A stretch of 64,000 nucleotides of DNA from Segatella copri (lineage in GTDB: Bacteria > Bacteroidota > Bacteroidia > Bacteroidales > Bacteroidaceae): the NCBI RefSeq assembly GCF_015074785.1, contig NZ_CP042464.1, positions 2,977,001 through 3,041,000 on the forward strand. The letters run 5' to 3'. Every line of letters begins with the position of its first letter. Positions within the stretch are counted from its first letter, which is position 1. The notes under the pieces were generated by a model that did no database searches, was not told where the DNA came from, and worked only from the letters and a program-made list of their open reading frames with translations. This document shows, piece after piece, positions 34,538-43,744 of the stretch. The translations under genes were made by a program, and so were the position numbers.

Positions 34538-35401
34538 TTATTTTGCCTCTACGTTCTTTTCTTTCGCTCTCTTTGTGCTGGAAACGATGCTCCATACACC
34601 GGCGATGATGAGCGGAATGCTCAATATCTGTCCCATATCCATAGGCAGACCTGCCTCGAATGCCACCTGAATCTCCTTGGTATATTCGATGAAGAAACGG
34701 AAGGTGAAGATAAGGGTAAGGCAAAGACCGAAATAGAAACCGGTGCCTACGCTCTTAGGTCCTCTCTTCTTGTAGATGAAGAGGATGAGGAGGAAAAAGC
34801 AGAAGTATGCCAAAGCCTCGTAGAGCTGCCCCGGATGGCGTGGATACTGGTCTTCGCGAACGAAGATAAATGCCCAAGGCACATCGGTTACCTTGCCGAT
34901 AATCTCTGAATTCATCAGATTGCCCAAACGGATAAAGGTGGCTGTAATGCCTGAGCAGATACCCATATTATCGAGCACTACCCAGCCGCTCACCTTCATG
35001 TTGCGGCAATAGAGCCAGATGCCGACGAACATGCCGAATACGCCTCCGTGGCTCGCCAGTCCCTCATAACCCGTAAACTTCCAACTGCCGTCTGGCATGT
35101 GGTGAACAGGTATCAGCATCTCGATGAAGTGATCCCACTGGGTGAGGAAATATTCCGGCTGATAGAAGATGCAATGCCCCAAACGGCCACCTATCAGTAC
35201 ACCGAAGAAGATGTAGAGAAACAGTGGGGAGAACTTCTCATCTGAAAGCCCCTGCTGCTTGTAAAGCTTGCTCATGAGCAGATAGCCCAGCAGCAGACCA
35301 ATCATCCAGCAGGTGGAGTAGTAGCGGATGGTCATAGGACCCAGATGAGCCAGGATTGGGTCTGGGTCCCATACGATATAATTAAGCAGATTTGCTATCA
35401 T
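34538..35401 (-). CDS. lgt: Prolipoprotein diacylglyceryl transferase
   Basis: 287 residues with about seven membrane helices. Family motifs: GGRLGHCIFYQP (71-82), the HGG motif in LASHGGVFG (116-124), the Lgt signature FIRLGNLMNSEIIG (156-169) and HPGQLYEAL. It transfers diacylglycerol from phosphatidylglycerol to the lipobox cysteine of prolipoproteins in the inner membrane, the first step for the many lipoproteins in this window. It follows ychF by 18 bases on the same strand. Confidence 0.96.
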   Translation of the reverse strand: MIANLLNYIVWDPDPILAHLGPMTIRYYSTCWMIGLLLGYLLMSKLYKQQGLSDEKFSPLFLYIFFGVLIGGRLGHCIFYQPEYFLTQWDHFIEMLIPVHHMPDGSWKFTGYEGLASHGGVFGMFVGIWLYCRNMKVSGWVVLDNMGICSGITATFIRLGNLMNSEIIGKVTDVPWAFIFVREDQYPRHPGQLYEALAYFCFFLLILFIYKKRGPKSVGTGFYFGLCLTLIFTFRFFIEYTKEIQVAFEAGLPMDMGQILSIPLIIAGVWSIVSSTKRAKEKNVEAK

Positions 35402-35419
35402 AACCGTAGAAGAATAGGA

Positions 35420-36523
35420 TTATACATTGAAGCGGAAGTGCATGATGTCACCATCCTGTACGACGTACTCCTTGCCCTCGATGCCGAGTTTACCAGCCTC
35501 GCGTACTGCAGCCTCAGAGCCATACTTGATATAGTCATCATACTTGATAACCTCTGCACGGATGAATCCCTTCTCGAAGTCGGTGTGGATGACGCCGGCA
35601 CACTGAGGAGCCTTCCAGCCCTTGTGATAGGTCCATGCCTTTACCTCCATCTCACCAGCGGTGATGAATGTTTCGAGGTTCAGCAGGGCATATGCCTTCT
35701 TGATGAGTCGGTTTACGCCGCTCTCTTCCAGTCCGAGTTCTTCGAGGAACATCAGTTTGTCCTCGTAGGTTTCGAGCGATGCGATGTCTTCCTCTGTCTT
35801 GGCAGCGATGACCATGCACTCAGCACCTTCTTCCTTGGCGATTTCCTCTACCTTCTTGCTATACTCGTTGCCGGTCTTGGCAGAAGCCTCGTCAACATTG
35901 GCTACGTAGAGCACAGGCTTGGTAGTGAGGAGGAAGAGGTCGTGAGCCACCTTCTGCTCTTCCTTGGTTTCGAAAGTAACGCCACGAGCATTCTTTCCCT
36001 GCTCCAGAACAGCCTTGTAAGCCTCCAGAACGGTAACCATCGTCTTAGCATCCTTGTTGCCTGCTGCAGCAGTCTTCTTCTGCTTGGTGAGCTGAGATTC
36101 GATAGTTTCCAGGTCCTTGAGCTGCAACTCTGTATCGATGACGCTCTTATCCTCCAAAGGATCAACCTTAGCGCCACCCTCGCGAACGATGTTGTCATCG
36201 TCGAAGCAGCGGATTACGTGGATGATAGCATCGCACTCACGGATATTTCCCAAGAATTTATTACCAAGACCTTCGCCCTTGCTGGCACCCTTTACGAGAC
36301 CTGCGATATCTACGATTTCGCAAGTAGCTGGGACGATGCGTCCTGGGTGAACAATCTCTGCCAACTTGTTGAGTCGCTCATCTGGTACGGTGATGACGCC
36401 CAAGTTTGGTTCGATAGTACAGAAAGGGAAGTTAGCTGCCTGTGCCTTTGCACTAGACAGACAGTTGAACAGTGTAGACTTACCCACGTTTGGGAGGCCT
36501 ACAATACCACATTTTAATGCCAT
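35420..36523 (-). CDS. ychF: Redox-regulated P-loop ATPase YchF (Obg-like)
   Basis: 367 residues. The P loop is GLPNVGKST (9-17), followed by the nucleotide-binding segment [20 protein letters not shown] and the family's [15 protein letters not shown] coiled-coil insert (about 125-200) and a C-terminal TGS domain ([16 protein letters not shown] ... [13 protein letters not shown]) complete it. YchF/OLA1 proteins prefer ATP to GTP and act at ribosomes and in stress responses. Upstream gene of the pair with lgt. Confidence 0.96.
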   Translation of the reverse strand: MALKCGIVGLPNVGKSTLFNCLSSAKAQAANFPFCTIEPNLGVITVPDERLNKLAEIVHPGRIVPATCEIVDIAGLVKGASKGEGLGNKFLGNIRECDAIIHVIRCFDDDNIVREGGAKVDPLEDKSVIDTELQLKDLETIESQLTKQKKTAAAGNKDAKTMVTVLEAYKAVLEQGKNARGVTFETKEEQKVAHDLFLLTTKPVLYVANVDEASAKTGNEYSKKVEEIAKEEGAECMVIAAKTEEDIASLETYEDKLMFLEELGLEESGVNRLIKKAYALLNLETFITAGEMEVKAWTYHKGWKAPQCAGVIHTDFEKGFIRAEVIKYDDYIKYGSEAAVREAGKLGIEGKEYVVQDGDIMHFRFNV

Positions 36524-36552
36524 TTTATCTTTAAACGTTTAAATTTCCGGTG

Positions 36553-36560
36553 CAAAGTTA
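36553..36560 (-). promoter_or_regulatory. -7 box of ychF-lgt
   Basis: TAACTTTG on the minus strand, 29 bases before ATG 36523. Confidence 0.5.
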
Positions 36561-36607
36561 CACATTATAAATGAAAGATACGAAGAAATCGTGGAAAATT
36601 AACTAAA

Positions 36608-36638
36608 AAAGGCATTCACGATGCTGGTGAATGCCTTT
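36608..36638 (-). terminator. Terminator between superoxide reductase region and ychF
   Basis: AAAGGCATTCAC and GTGAATGCCTTT form a perfect 12-bp stem around GATGCTG, with TTTTTTAG after it on the minus strand. It lies just past the surface-protein remnant at 36665. Confidence 0.75.
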
Positions 36639-36664
36639 CTGATGATTACTATGATAAGTATTTG

Positions 36665-36706
36665 TTATTTCAAGACAGCTTTCTTGCCGTTGATGATGTA
36701 AACTCC
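36665..36706 (-). pseudogene. C-terminal stub of a lost surface protein
   Basis: The 14 codons GVYIINGKKAVLK-stop are the usual last residues of Prevotella surface proteins with a sorting-type tail. Nothing upstream of them reads as protein. A full terminator (36608-36638) still follows. This looks like the residue of a deleted surface-protein gene. From 36707 to 36797 only short direct repeats (AATCTTTTAGAT, twice) are seen. Confidence 0.45.
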
Positions 36707-36797
36707 CTACAATATAGAGACGCATCCTCCTGAATAATACTATTTCTTTTGATTTTATCCTTCTGAAATCTTTTAGATCTTACCTATAGGCAATCTT

Positions 36798-37181
36798 TTA
36801 GATTACCCCCTTCCACAATCCGTGAAGGTTGCAGTATTCTCGAGCCGTAACATCCTTGGCTTCTGCGTTGGTCAGGAAGATAGCCTCTGGCTTTTCGCCT
36901 GGCTTCAACTCATGACGAAGCACATCGGTAGGGGTGAGCAACTCAATCCACTGGATGTAATGCTCTGGAAGCATCGGATGCTCCACACTTCCTACTGTTA
37001 CGCGATAGCCGCCCTCAATAGGTTCTATCACAGGCACGTGCTTCTCTTTGGCGCCATCGCTGGTGTTTTCCTTCATCAGCTTCATCGGCTCGCCACAGCA
37101 ACTGAGCACGGCTCCTGGGTTTACAACTTCTACTACATTGCCACAAATCTGGCAGCGGTAGATTTCTCTAACTTTTGTCAT
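36798..37181 (-). CDS. Desulfoferrodoxin-type superoxide reductase (2Fe-SOR)
   Basis: 127 residues from ATG 37181, chosen because CCTCCT in the top strand (AGGAGG on the coding strand, 37189-37194) is a real Shine-Dalgarno, rare in this phylum. Center I cysteines are Cys10, 13, 28 and 29 ([15 protein letters not shown]). Center II ligands are His48 (EKHVP), His68 (EHPM), His74 (PEHYIQW), Cys117 and His120 (YCNLHGLW). The enzyme reduces superoxide to peroxide using electrons from rubredoxin, which is encoded just upstream, so the two form an oxygen-defence operon. Confidence 0.93.
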   Translation of the reverse strand: MTKVREIYRCQICGNVVEVVNPGAVLSCCGEPMKLMKENTSDGAKEKHVPVIEPIEGGYRVTVGSVEHPMLPEHYIQWIELLTPTDVLRHELKPGEKPEAIFLTNAEAKDVTAREYCNLHGLWKGVI

Positions 37182-37287
37182 AATGGTTCCTCCTATTATT
37201 TTATGAATGTATCGCCTGTATATCAGGCATTTCATTCAGATGATTCCTTTGTGAGGATATCCTTCGTGTGATTCCTCCAAAAGAGCC

Positions 37288-37452
37288 TTATTCCTCTACA
37301 GGGCTGAAATCTTCCTTGCCTACTCCGCAAAGAGGGCAAACCCAATCATCTGGGATGTCTTCGAATGCTGTACCTGGAGCGATGCCGCCCTCTGGATCAC
37401 CTACTTCTGGATCATAAATCCAACCACACACGTCGCAAACATATTTCTTCAT
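37288..37452 (-). CDS. Rubredoxin
   Basis: 54 residues, a standard short rubredoxin. The iron ligands are Cys6 and Cys9 ([12 protein letters not shown]) and Cys39 and Cys42 ([13 protein letters not shown]). It is the first gene after a textbook promoter (37545-37576) and is followed by superoxide reductase, to which it should pass electrons. A weak AGGA lies before the ATG. Confidence 0.95.
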   Translation of the reverse strand: MKKYVCDVCGWIYDPEVGDPEGGIAPGTAFEDIPDDWVCPLCGVGKEDFSPVEE

Positions 37453-37503
37453 AATGTTCCTTTCTTTCTTAATTTGATTGATTTCTGTTATCTATTCACT
37501 TTT

Positions 37504-37537
37504 AATCAGACAGGTGCGTTTGCATATCAGTCTGATT
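37504..37537. repeat. Inverted repeat in the rubredoxin leader
   Basis: AATCAGAC (37504-37511) and GTCTGATT (37530-37537) are exact complements 18 bases apart, beginning near the predicted transcription start. It may be a regulator site or an RNA hairpin; redox control would make sense, but this is inference. Confidence 0.4.
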
Positions 37538-37544
37538 TACTATG

Positions 37545-37576
37545 CAAATATACACTTTATTTCTGTAAGAACCAAA
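37545..37576 (-). promoter_or_regulatory. Promoter of rubredoxin and superoxide reductase
   Basis: On the minus strand TTTG (37573-37576), exactly 20 bases, TATATTTG (37545-37552). Leader of about 85 bases containing the inverted repeat at 37504-37537. Confidence 0.75.
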
Positions 37577-37698
37577 TAAATTTGAAAATGTTATAATTTT
37601 ATTATCCTTTTTAATCTAAATAAACAAAGATTTCTAGATGTACTTGTGAATAAAGGAGTTATTTGTCTTTTTAGTAGTGTTTTGATAGAAGATTTGAT

Positions 37699-37714
37699 TG
37701 TTTCATGTGAAACA
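37699..37714. other. parS-like site (one mismatch)
   Basis: TGTTTCATGTGAAACA differs at one position from the ParB-binding consensus TGTTTCACGTGAAACA. It lies downstream of polA. Confidence 0.5.
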
Positions 37715-37728
37715 TCTCGAAAAAGAAA

Positions 37729-37763
37729 AGCTCGCAAGATGATTGTTTGGTATCTTGCGAGCT
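37729..37763 (-). terminator. Terminator after polA
   Basis: AGCTCGCAAGAT (37729-37740) and ATCTTGCGAGCT (37752-37763) form a perfect 12-bp stem, with TTTTCTTTTT following on the minus strand. Confidence 0.8.
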
Positions 37764-37813
37764 TCTTTGTATTTAAGTTGCCTTGCGGTTTCTGCGGCCG
37801 CTTTCTGTTTTTT

Positions 37814-40576
37814 CTAATGTGCTTCTAGCCAGTTGTTTCCCCATCCGGCATCAGCAACCAGAGGCACACTGAGCTGGTAGGCGTTCTGCATCTCTTCTAC
37901 CACAATCTTCTCTACCTTTTCCTTCTCTTCCGGATATACGGAGAAGTTGAGTTCGTCATGCACCTGGATAATCATCTTGCTCCTGATGCCTTCTGCTCTG
38001 AATCGGTTGAAGATGCGGATCATAGCCACTTTGATGATGTCTGCCTCAGAGCCCTGGATAGGGGCATTGATGGCATTGCGCTCGGCAAATCCTCTTACAG
38101 TACCATTCTTGCTGTTGATGTCTGGCAGGTAGCGACGGCGGTGGAAGAGGGTTTCGGCATAGCCTTTCTCTCTTGCCATTTCCTTTGCCTTCTCCATGTA
38201 AGCCTGAACACCAGGGAAGGTGCGGAAGTAGTCTTCTATGATCTGCTTTGCCTCTCGGTTTTCGATGTTCATGCGTTGGGCAAGACCGAAGGTCGTAATG
38301 CCGTAGATGATGCCGAAGTTGGCAGTTTTTGCCTTCTTGCGCTGTGCATCTGTTACTTCTTTGATGTCTTCGTGCCAAATCTTGGCAGCTGTAGCTGCAT
38401 GAATATCAGAGCCTTCACGGAATGCTTCTACCATGTTTGGATCCTGGCTCAGGTGTGCCATGATGCGAAGTTCTATCTGTGAATAGTCGGCAGAGAAGAA
38501 CAGGCAGCCTGGTTCTGGGATGAAGCATCTGCGTATCTCCTTGCCATCGTCATCGCGTACAGGAATATTCTGCAGGTTCGGATCGCTTGAAGAAAGGCGA
38601 CCTGTGGCTGTGATGGCTTGGTTGAAAGAGGCATGAATGTGACCGGTGCGAGAGTTGATAAGCTTTGGAAGGGCATCTATATAGGTTCCCAAAAGTTTCT
38701 TTAAACCTCTGTAGTTCAGTATCTCATCGATGATTGGACTCTTGCTGCGCAGCTGCTGAAGAACTTCTTCGCTTGTTACGTACTGGCCCGTCTTCGTCTT
38801 CTTAGGCTTCTCCACAATCTTCATCTTTCCGAAGAGTATTTCTCCAACCTGGCGTGGGGAAGCGATATTGAACGATTCGCCTGCCAACTCATAGATATGA
38901 TGTTCTATCTCATTGAGGCGATTGGTGAGTTTCTCGGATGTTTCCTTCAGGGTATCGGTGTCGATGCATACTCCCGTCATCTCCATGTGGGCTAAAACAG
39001 GTACAAGCGGCATTTCTACATTCCAGAACAGATCTTCACAATCTATCTCTTTGAGTTTTGGTTCGAGCACATTTTTCAATCTCAAGGTGATGTCGGCATC
39101 TTCGGCAGCATATTCGTAAATGTCTGATGGGGCGAGATCGCGCATCGACTTCTGGTTCTTTCCCTTCGGGCCAATCAGTTCTTCGATGTGGATGGTCTGA
39201 TAGTTGAGGAATACTTCTGCCAAGTAATCCATGTTGTGGTATAGTTCTGGCTGGATGAGATAGTGGGCGAGCATCGTATCGAACATCTTGCCCTGAATCT
39301 CTATGCCGTAGTTCATCAACACCTCGTAATCGTATTTGATGTTCTGCCCCACTTTCAAGATTTCCGGGTCCTCGTAGAGAGGTTTGAAGATGTTTACGAT
39401 TTTTAAGGCTTCTTCACGATTTGCCGGAATTGCTACGTAGAAAGCCTCTTTTTCCTTCACGGCAAAGCTCAAACCCACCAATTCTGCATCAATAGCAGCG
39501 GTAGATGTGGTCTCTGTGTCTAGACTGAGAATATTGAATGTCAATAAATAATCATAAAGTTTCCTTGCATCTGCTTCTGTATCAATGAGTTTATATGAAT
39601 GAGTGGTCGTTTTAAGGGTCTCAAAACTCGCGTTTTTTGACTCTTCCTTACCATCGGCAGGCTGTGTGCCAAATAAATCGAGCTCTCCTGTAGGTTTTGT
39701 TTGCACCTTTTTAGGTTTGTTAAGAACTCGGTTGGCAAACGACTTAAACTCCAACTCGGTGAAGATTTCATCCAATTTTGTATTGTCTGGTTCTACCCGT
39801 TTCAAATCTTCCATCTTGATCTCTACCGGAACATCGGTTCGTATGGTTGCCAGGAACTTTGACATCCTGATATCTTCTACAGCACCCTCCACTTTTTCGC
39901 GGAGCTTGCCTTTCACTTGAGAAGAGTTCTCGATAAGACCTTCTACACTACCGAACTCGTTGATAAGTTTGATGGCTGTCTTTTCTCCCACGCCCGGACA
40001 GCCTGGGAAGTTATCAGCTGAGTCGCCCATCAGAGCAAGAAGGTCGATAACCTGGAGTGGGGAAGTGATGCTGTATTTCTCTTCAATTTCCTGTACGCCC
40101 AACTTTTCGTATCCACCGCCATGACGAGGACGGAACATGAAAACATTGTTACGAACCAGTTGTGCGTAATCCTTATCGGGTGTGAGCATGTAGGTTTCCA
40201 TCCCCTTTTCACCTGCCTTCAAGGCAACTGTTCCAATGATATCATCCGCCTCGAAACCATCTACCTGAAGGATAGGGATATGATATGCCTCCAGGATATT
40301 TTTGATGATAGGCACAGAGAGTTTGATGTCTTCCGGTGTCTCTTCTCGTTGAGCTTTATATGCAGGGAATGCCTCATGACGGAAAGTCTTGCCATGGTCG
40401 AAAGCTACCGCTATATGGGTAGGTTTCTCCTTGGTAAGTATCTCGTTGAGGGTATTGCAGAACCCCATTACACACGAAGTATTGAGTCCCTTCGAATTGA
40501 TTCGAGGGGCTTTCATAAAGGCGTAATACGACCTATAAATGAGCGCATACGCGTCTAAAAGGAACAATTTATCCAT
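37814..40576 (-). CDS. polA: DNA polymerase I
   Basis: 920 residues from ATG 40576 (MDKLFLLDAYALIYR); an ATG three codons earlier is possible. The 5'-3' exonuclease domain fills the first 290 residues (VDGFEADDIIGTVA, GDSADNFPGCPGVGEKTA). The 3'-5' exonuclease keeps its active site (ILSLDTETTSTAAIDAELVG), so proofreading should work. The polymerase has DYSQIELRIMAHLSQD, the O helix region RKKAKTANFGIIYGI, and IIQVHDELNFSV. Needed for Okazaki-fragment maturation and excision repair, in line with uvrC and mutS nearby. It diverges from the prenyl synthase at 40684. Confidence 0.97.
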   Translation of the reverse strand: MDKLFLLDAYALIYRSYYAFMKAPRINSKGLNTSCVMGFCNTLNEILTKEKPTHIAVAFDHGKTFRHEAFPAYKAQREETPEDIKLSVPIIKNILEAYHIPILQVDGFEADDIIGTVALKAGEKGMETYMLTPDKDYAQLVRNNVFMFRPRHGGGYEKLGVQEIEEKYSITSPLQVIDLLALMGDSADNFPGCPGVGEKTAIKLINEFGSVEGLIENSSQVKGKLREKVEGAVEDIRMSKFLATIRTDVPVEIKMEDLKRVEPDNTKLDEIFTELEFKSFANRVLNKPKKVQTKPTGELDLFGTQPADGKEESKNASFETLKTTTHSYKLIDTEADARKLYDYLLTFNILSLDTETTSTAAIDAELVGLSFAVKEKEAFYVAIPANREEALKIVNIFKPLYEDPEILKVGQNIKYDYEVLMNYGIEIQGKMFDTMLAHYLIQPELYHNMDYLAEVFLNYQTIHIEELIGPKGKNQKSMRDLAPSDIYEYAAEDADITLRLKNVLEPKLKEIDCEDLFWNVEMPLVPVLAHMEMTGVCIDTDTLKETSEKLTNRLNEIEHHIYELAGESFNIASPRQVGEILFGKMKIVEKPKKTKTGQYVTSEEVLQQLRSKSPIIDEILNYRGLKKLLGTYIDALPKLINSRTGHIHASFNQAITATGRLSSSDPNLQNIPVRDDDGKEIRRCFIPEPGCLFFSADYSQIELRIMAHLSQDPNMVEAFREGSDIHAATAAKIWHEDIKEVTDAQRKKAKTANFGIIYGITTFGLAQRMNIENREAKQIIEDYFRTFPGVQAYMEKAKEMAREKGYAETLFHRRRYLPDINSKNGTVRGFAERNAINAPIQGSEADIIKVAMIRIFNRFRAEGIRSKMIIQVHDELNFSVYPEEKEKVEKIVVEEMQNAYQLSVPLVADAGWGNNWLEAH

Positions 40577-40636
40577 AATATTCATTTTTGTGGTGTAAAA
40601 TTACTAAAAAAATGCGATATTTCAAGAAGAATTGAT

Positions 40637-40644
40637 TAATTTTG
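40637..40644 (+). promoter_or_regulatory. -7 box of the prenyl synthase gene
   Basis: TAATTTTG, 39 bases before ATG 40684. Confidence 0.45.
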
Positions 40645-40683
40645 TAACAAATTTCAGAAATTAAGTAGATTTACTCACATATA

Positions 40684-41661
40684 ATGGACTATTTATCACT
40701 TATCAAGCTGCCTATAAAGGCAGAATTAGCAGATTTTATAGATTTGTTCAACAAGTCTCTTATGCATAGCGATGGCCTCCTTTCCCAGGTGCTCGATCAT
40801 ATCCGTCAGCGCGCTGGAAAACGTATGCGCCCTATACTCATCTTGTTGATGGCACGTAATTTTGGAAAGGTTTCCAGTGTTACCCAGCATTCTGCTGTAG
40901 GTCTGGAGCTTCTTCATACCGCTTCGCTGGTACATGATGATGTGGTTGATGAGAGTGGGGAGCGCCGCGGACAGGCTAGCGTGAATGCTACTTATAATAA
41001 TAAGGTGGCTGTGCTTGTGGGCGATTTCATTCTTTCCACCGCCTTGCTTCATGTATCTTATTCGCATTCAGAGGAAATCGTGCGTTATCTTGCTGAGTTG
41101 GGACGTATCCTGTCTAATGGTGAGATTCTTCAGCTCAACAGTATCAGTAATGAAGAGATATCGGAAGATATTTATTATCAGGTGATTAAGCAGAAAACGG
41201 CTGCTCTCTTTGAGGCTTGCGCCGGTATCGGAGCGATGTCTGCCAATGCTTCAGAACTGCAGATTGAAGAGGCGAAGCGTTTCGGACAGAACTTGGGCAT
41301 CATCTTCCAGATCCGTGATGATATCTTTGATTATTATGATTCCAAGGAGATAGGTAAACCTACTGGTAATGATATGGTTGAAGGAAAACTGACTTTGCCT
41401 GTAATATATGCTTTGAAGTCTACCGGTGATGAGGAGATGATGAAGCTTGCCAGAAAGGTAAAGGCTCATACTGTGACGGCAGACGAAATAGCTCAGTTAG
41501 TGGCATTTACAAAGGAAAACGGAGGTATTGAATATGCGGATAAGCGCATGTGGGATTTCCATGCCGAAGCCATGAATTTCCTCGATACTTATGTGGAGGA
41601 TAAGGATATTTACAATGCCTTGAAGGCTTACCTGGATTTTGTGATTGAAAGAAAAGCTTAA
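40684..41661 (+). CDS. Trans-polyprenyl diphosphate synthase (IspB-like)
   Basis: 325 residues. The first Asp-rich motif is DDVVD (85-89, LVHDDVVDESGERRG) and the second DDIFDYYD (212-219). Arg-rich GKRMRP (45-50) binds the diphosphate. The length and the region before the first Asp-rich motif fit a long-chain synthase such as octaprenyl/solanesyl type, which would build the menaquinone side chain used by the fumarate reductase encoded later in the window. Chain length cannot be proven from sequence. Confidence 0.88.
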   Translation: MDYLSLIKLPIKAELADFIDLFNKSLMHSDGLLSQVLDHIRQRAGKRMRPILILLMARNFGKVSSVTQHSAVGLELLHTASLVHDDVVDESGERRGQASVNATYNNKVAVLVGDFILSTALLHVSYSHSEEIVRYLAELGRILSNGEILQLNSISNEEISEDIYYQVIKQKTAALFEACAGIGAMSANASELQIEEAKRFGQNLGIIFQIRDDIFDYYDSKEIGKPTGNDMVEGKLTLPVIYALKSTGDEEMMKLARKVKAHTVTADEIAQLVAFTKENGGIEYADKRMWDFHAEAMNFLDTYVEDKDIYNALKAYLDFVIERKA

Positions 41662-41690
41662 TATAAAAATTGAAGAAAAACATAATATAA

Positions 41691-41723
41691 AAAGGGTTGG
41701 TTCTCAGAGAGAATCAACCCTTT
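41691..41723. terminator. Bidirectional terminator between prenyl synthase and deoC
   Basis: AAAGGGTTGGTTCTC and GAGAATCAACCCTTT pair over 15 positions with one G-U/G-T step, between convergent genes, with TTTTT on both sides nearby. Confidence 0.75.
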
Positions 41724-41759
41724 GCGTTTTTGTATTCTGTTGATAATCAGTTACTTTTT

Positions 41760-42695
41760 TTAGAAGTATTTAATCTCCTTGCCAAGAATTTCGCTCAAGA
41801 GGAGGTTTGTCAGGCGTGATGTGCCGAGGCGCAACCACTGGTTGGTCAGCCATTTCTCGCCCAAAACTTCCTTCACGATAGTGTAGTAAACTACGGCATC
41901 ATGAACGGTATTGATACCACCTGCAGGCTTGAAACCAATCTGAATGCCAGTCTTTTCGTAATATGCCTTGATAGCCTGGCACATAACGTATGCTGCTTCT
42001 GGGGTAGCTGAGACCTTCTCCTTGCCTGTTGAGGTTTTGATATAGTCAGAACCTGAGTACATTGCGAGGATAGAAGCCTTCATGATGTTGCTGCAATTCT
42101 TCAGATCACCTGTCTCCAGAATGCACTTCATCTTATGCTCTCCGCATGTCTCCTTGAGTTCCTGAATATCATCGCAGAGACCCTCGTAATCTTCGCTGAA
42201 GAACTTGCCAACAGGCATTACGATATCCACCTCTGTAGCACCATCCTTGATAGCCATAGCGGTTTCTGCAATCTTTACCTCGATAAAGGTCTGAGAGGAT
42301 GGGAAATTACCGCTTACTACAGCAATTTCTACGCCGTCAACCTCCAGACTCTGGCTGATAAGGCCGGCAAAGTTAGGGTAGGTACATACGGTTGCTACGT
42401 GAGGAAGCTGAGGATAATCCTTGGCAAACTGGTTCACCTTTTCAATCATCTTCAGGATGCTTTCTTCTGTATCTTCTGTATGGAGAGAAGTCAACTCGAT
42501 GCTACCGAAGAGGAACTTCTTGACCTCCATGGTCTCATTCTCTGCTACCTTCTCATCGAGAATCTTCTTTACTGCAGCAGCTACTTCCTCATCGTTGAGG
42601 TTGCAGTTGTACTGCTTCAAAACTGATAAATACTTGTCGTCTGACTCTTTATACTGTCCCTGCTGTGCAAGAACCTGTTCTTTAATACTGCTCAT
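41760..42695 (-). CDS. deoC: Deoxyribose-phosphate aldolase
   Basis: 311 residues, somewhat longer than the E. coli enzyme because of an N-terminal extension of about 60. Catalytic residues: Asp157 (TEVDIVM), Schiff-base Lys220 (DYIKTSTGK) and Lys256 (IGFKPAGGI). It splits deoxyribose-5-phosphate into glyceraldehyde-3-phosphate and acetaldehyde in deoxynucleoside catabolism. It is the first gene of a minus-strand group; the MazG-like gene lies upstream, 54 bases away. Confidence 0.95.
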   Translation of the reverse strand: MSSIKEQVLAQQGQYKESDDKYLSVLKQYNCNLNDEEVAAAVKKILDEKVAENETMEVKKFLFGSIELTSLHTEDTEESILKMIEKVNQFAKDYPQLPHVATVCTYPNFAGLISQSLEVDGVEIAVVSGNFPSSQTFIEVKIAETAMAIKDGATEVDIVMPVGKFFSEDYEGLCDDIQELKETCGEHKMKCILETGDLKNCSNIMKASILAMYSGSDYIKTSTGKEKVSATPEAAYVMCQAIKAYYEKTGIQIGFKPAGGINTVHDAVVYYTIVKEVLGEKWLTNQWLRLGTSRLTNLLLSEILGKEIKYF

Positions 42696-42749
42696 ACTTA
42701 ATGTTATTTATATAATTATTAAAGTTAAGTTTTTATATGAATAGCAATT

Positions 42750-43109
42750 TTAATTCTTGTTATCTTGTTCTTTATCTTCCTGATGTTCAGATAGTTTGGG
42801 GTTGTTTTTATGCCTTTCAGAGTCCCTTTTGGTCTTCTTGTCAAAACTCTTCTGGAGTTCTTCTGTCAAGTCAACCCCTGTCTGATTTGCCAGGCAGATA
42901 AGCACCCAAAGAACATCGGCCATCTCTTCGCCCAAGTTAGGTTTCTCGCCTTTCTTAAAACTCTGGTCGCCGTATGTTCGGGCAATGACGCGTGCCAGTT
43001 CGCCCACTTCTTCCGTGAGGCAAGCCATATTGGTCAGTTCGCTGAAATAGCGTACGCCATATTCTTTAATCCACTGATCTACAGCTTCTTGTGCTTCTTT
43101 TATTGTCAT
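42750..43109 (-). CDS. MazG-like nucleotide pyrophosphohydrolase
   Basis: 119 residues, all-alpha NTP pyrophosphatase type. The metal-binding pattern is EEVGE (33-37) with a later EEMAD (61-65) in the next helix. A charged tail (SERHKNNPKLSEHQEDKEQ) follows the folded part. Family members remove non-canonical or damaged dNTPs, but the substrate here is not predictable. Same strand and close to dtd, another quality-control enzyme. Confidence 0.9.
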   Translation of the reverse strand: MTIKEAQEAVDQWIKEYGVRYFSELTNMACLTEEVGELARVIARTYGDQSFKKGEKPNLGEEMADVLWVLICLANQTGVDLTEELQKSFDKKTKRDSERHKNNPKLSEHQEDKEQDNKN

Positions 43110-43158
43110 CTTCCTAATTCTTTTATGGGGAAAGATGCCTTTCTTTCAGGGTAGGGCA

Positions 43159-43611
43159 TTATTCCTTGTTGTGAGTATCCATCATGATGGTTACCGGTCC
43201 ATCGTTCAGTAAATCTACCTTCATATCGGCACCAAATTCGCCTGTTCCTACAGGCTTTCCGAGTGCATCGGATAGCTTTTTGCAGAACTCCTCATAGAGT
43301 GGAACGCTGATTTCGTGCTTGGCTGCTCTGAGCCAGCTTGGGCGGTTTCCTTTCTTGTAGCTGGCGAATAGGGTGAACTGGCTGATGACCAGAATCTCAC
43401 CATTTATATCCATGATAGAGCGGTTCATAACGTGGTTTTCGTCGTCGAAAACACGGAGTCCTATTACCTTTCTGACCAGCCAGTCTACATCTTCTGAAGT
43501 GTCGCTTTCCTCTATTCCCAGAAGGATCAGATAGCCTTGTCTGATAGCAGATTTAACCTCTCCTTCTATGGTAACTGAGGCGTGAGAGACACGCTGTATT
43601 ACGATTCTCAT
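43159..43611 (-). CDS. dtd: D-aminoacyl-tRNA deacylase
   Basis: 150 residues, standard DTD length. The family motifs SQFTLFA (77-83) and NDGPVT (136-141, with the Gly-cisPro pair) are intact. The enzyme frees D-amino acids wrongly attached to tRNA. It lies 49 bases upstream of the MazG-like gene on the same strand, and uvrC is 133 bases further upstream. Confidence 0.95.
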   Translation of the reverse strand: MRIVIQRVSHASVTIEGEVKSAIRQGYLILLGIEESDTSEDVDWLVRKVIGLRVFDDENHVMNRSIMDINGEILVISQFTLFASYKKGNRPSWLRAAKHEISVPLYEEFCKKLSDALGKPVGTGEFGADMKVDLLNDGPVTIMMDTHNKE

Positions 43612-43744
43612 ATTACTACTTTGAACTTTGAATGTTGAACATAGAACTTTATGAATAGCATTTGTGGAATGCTTGCTTCGGTTCTGTTCTTCTTCTTATT
43701 ATTAATATATATATAGTATAGTTTGAACTGCAAATATACAACTT

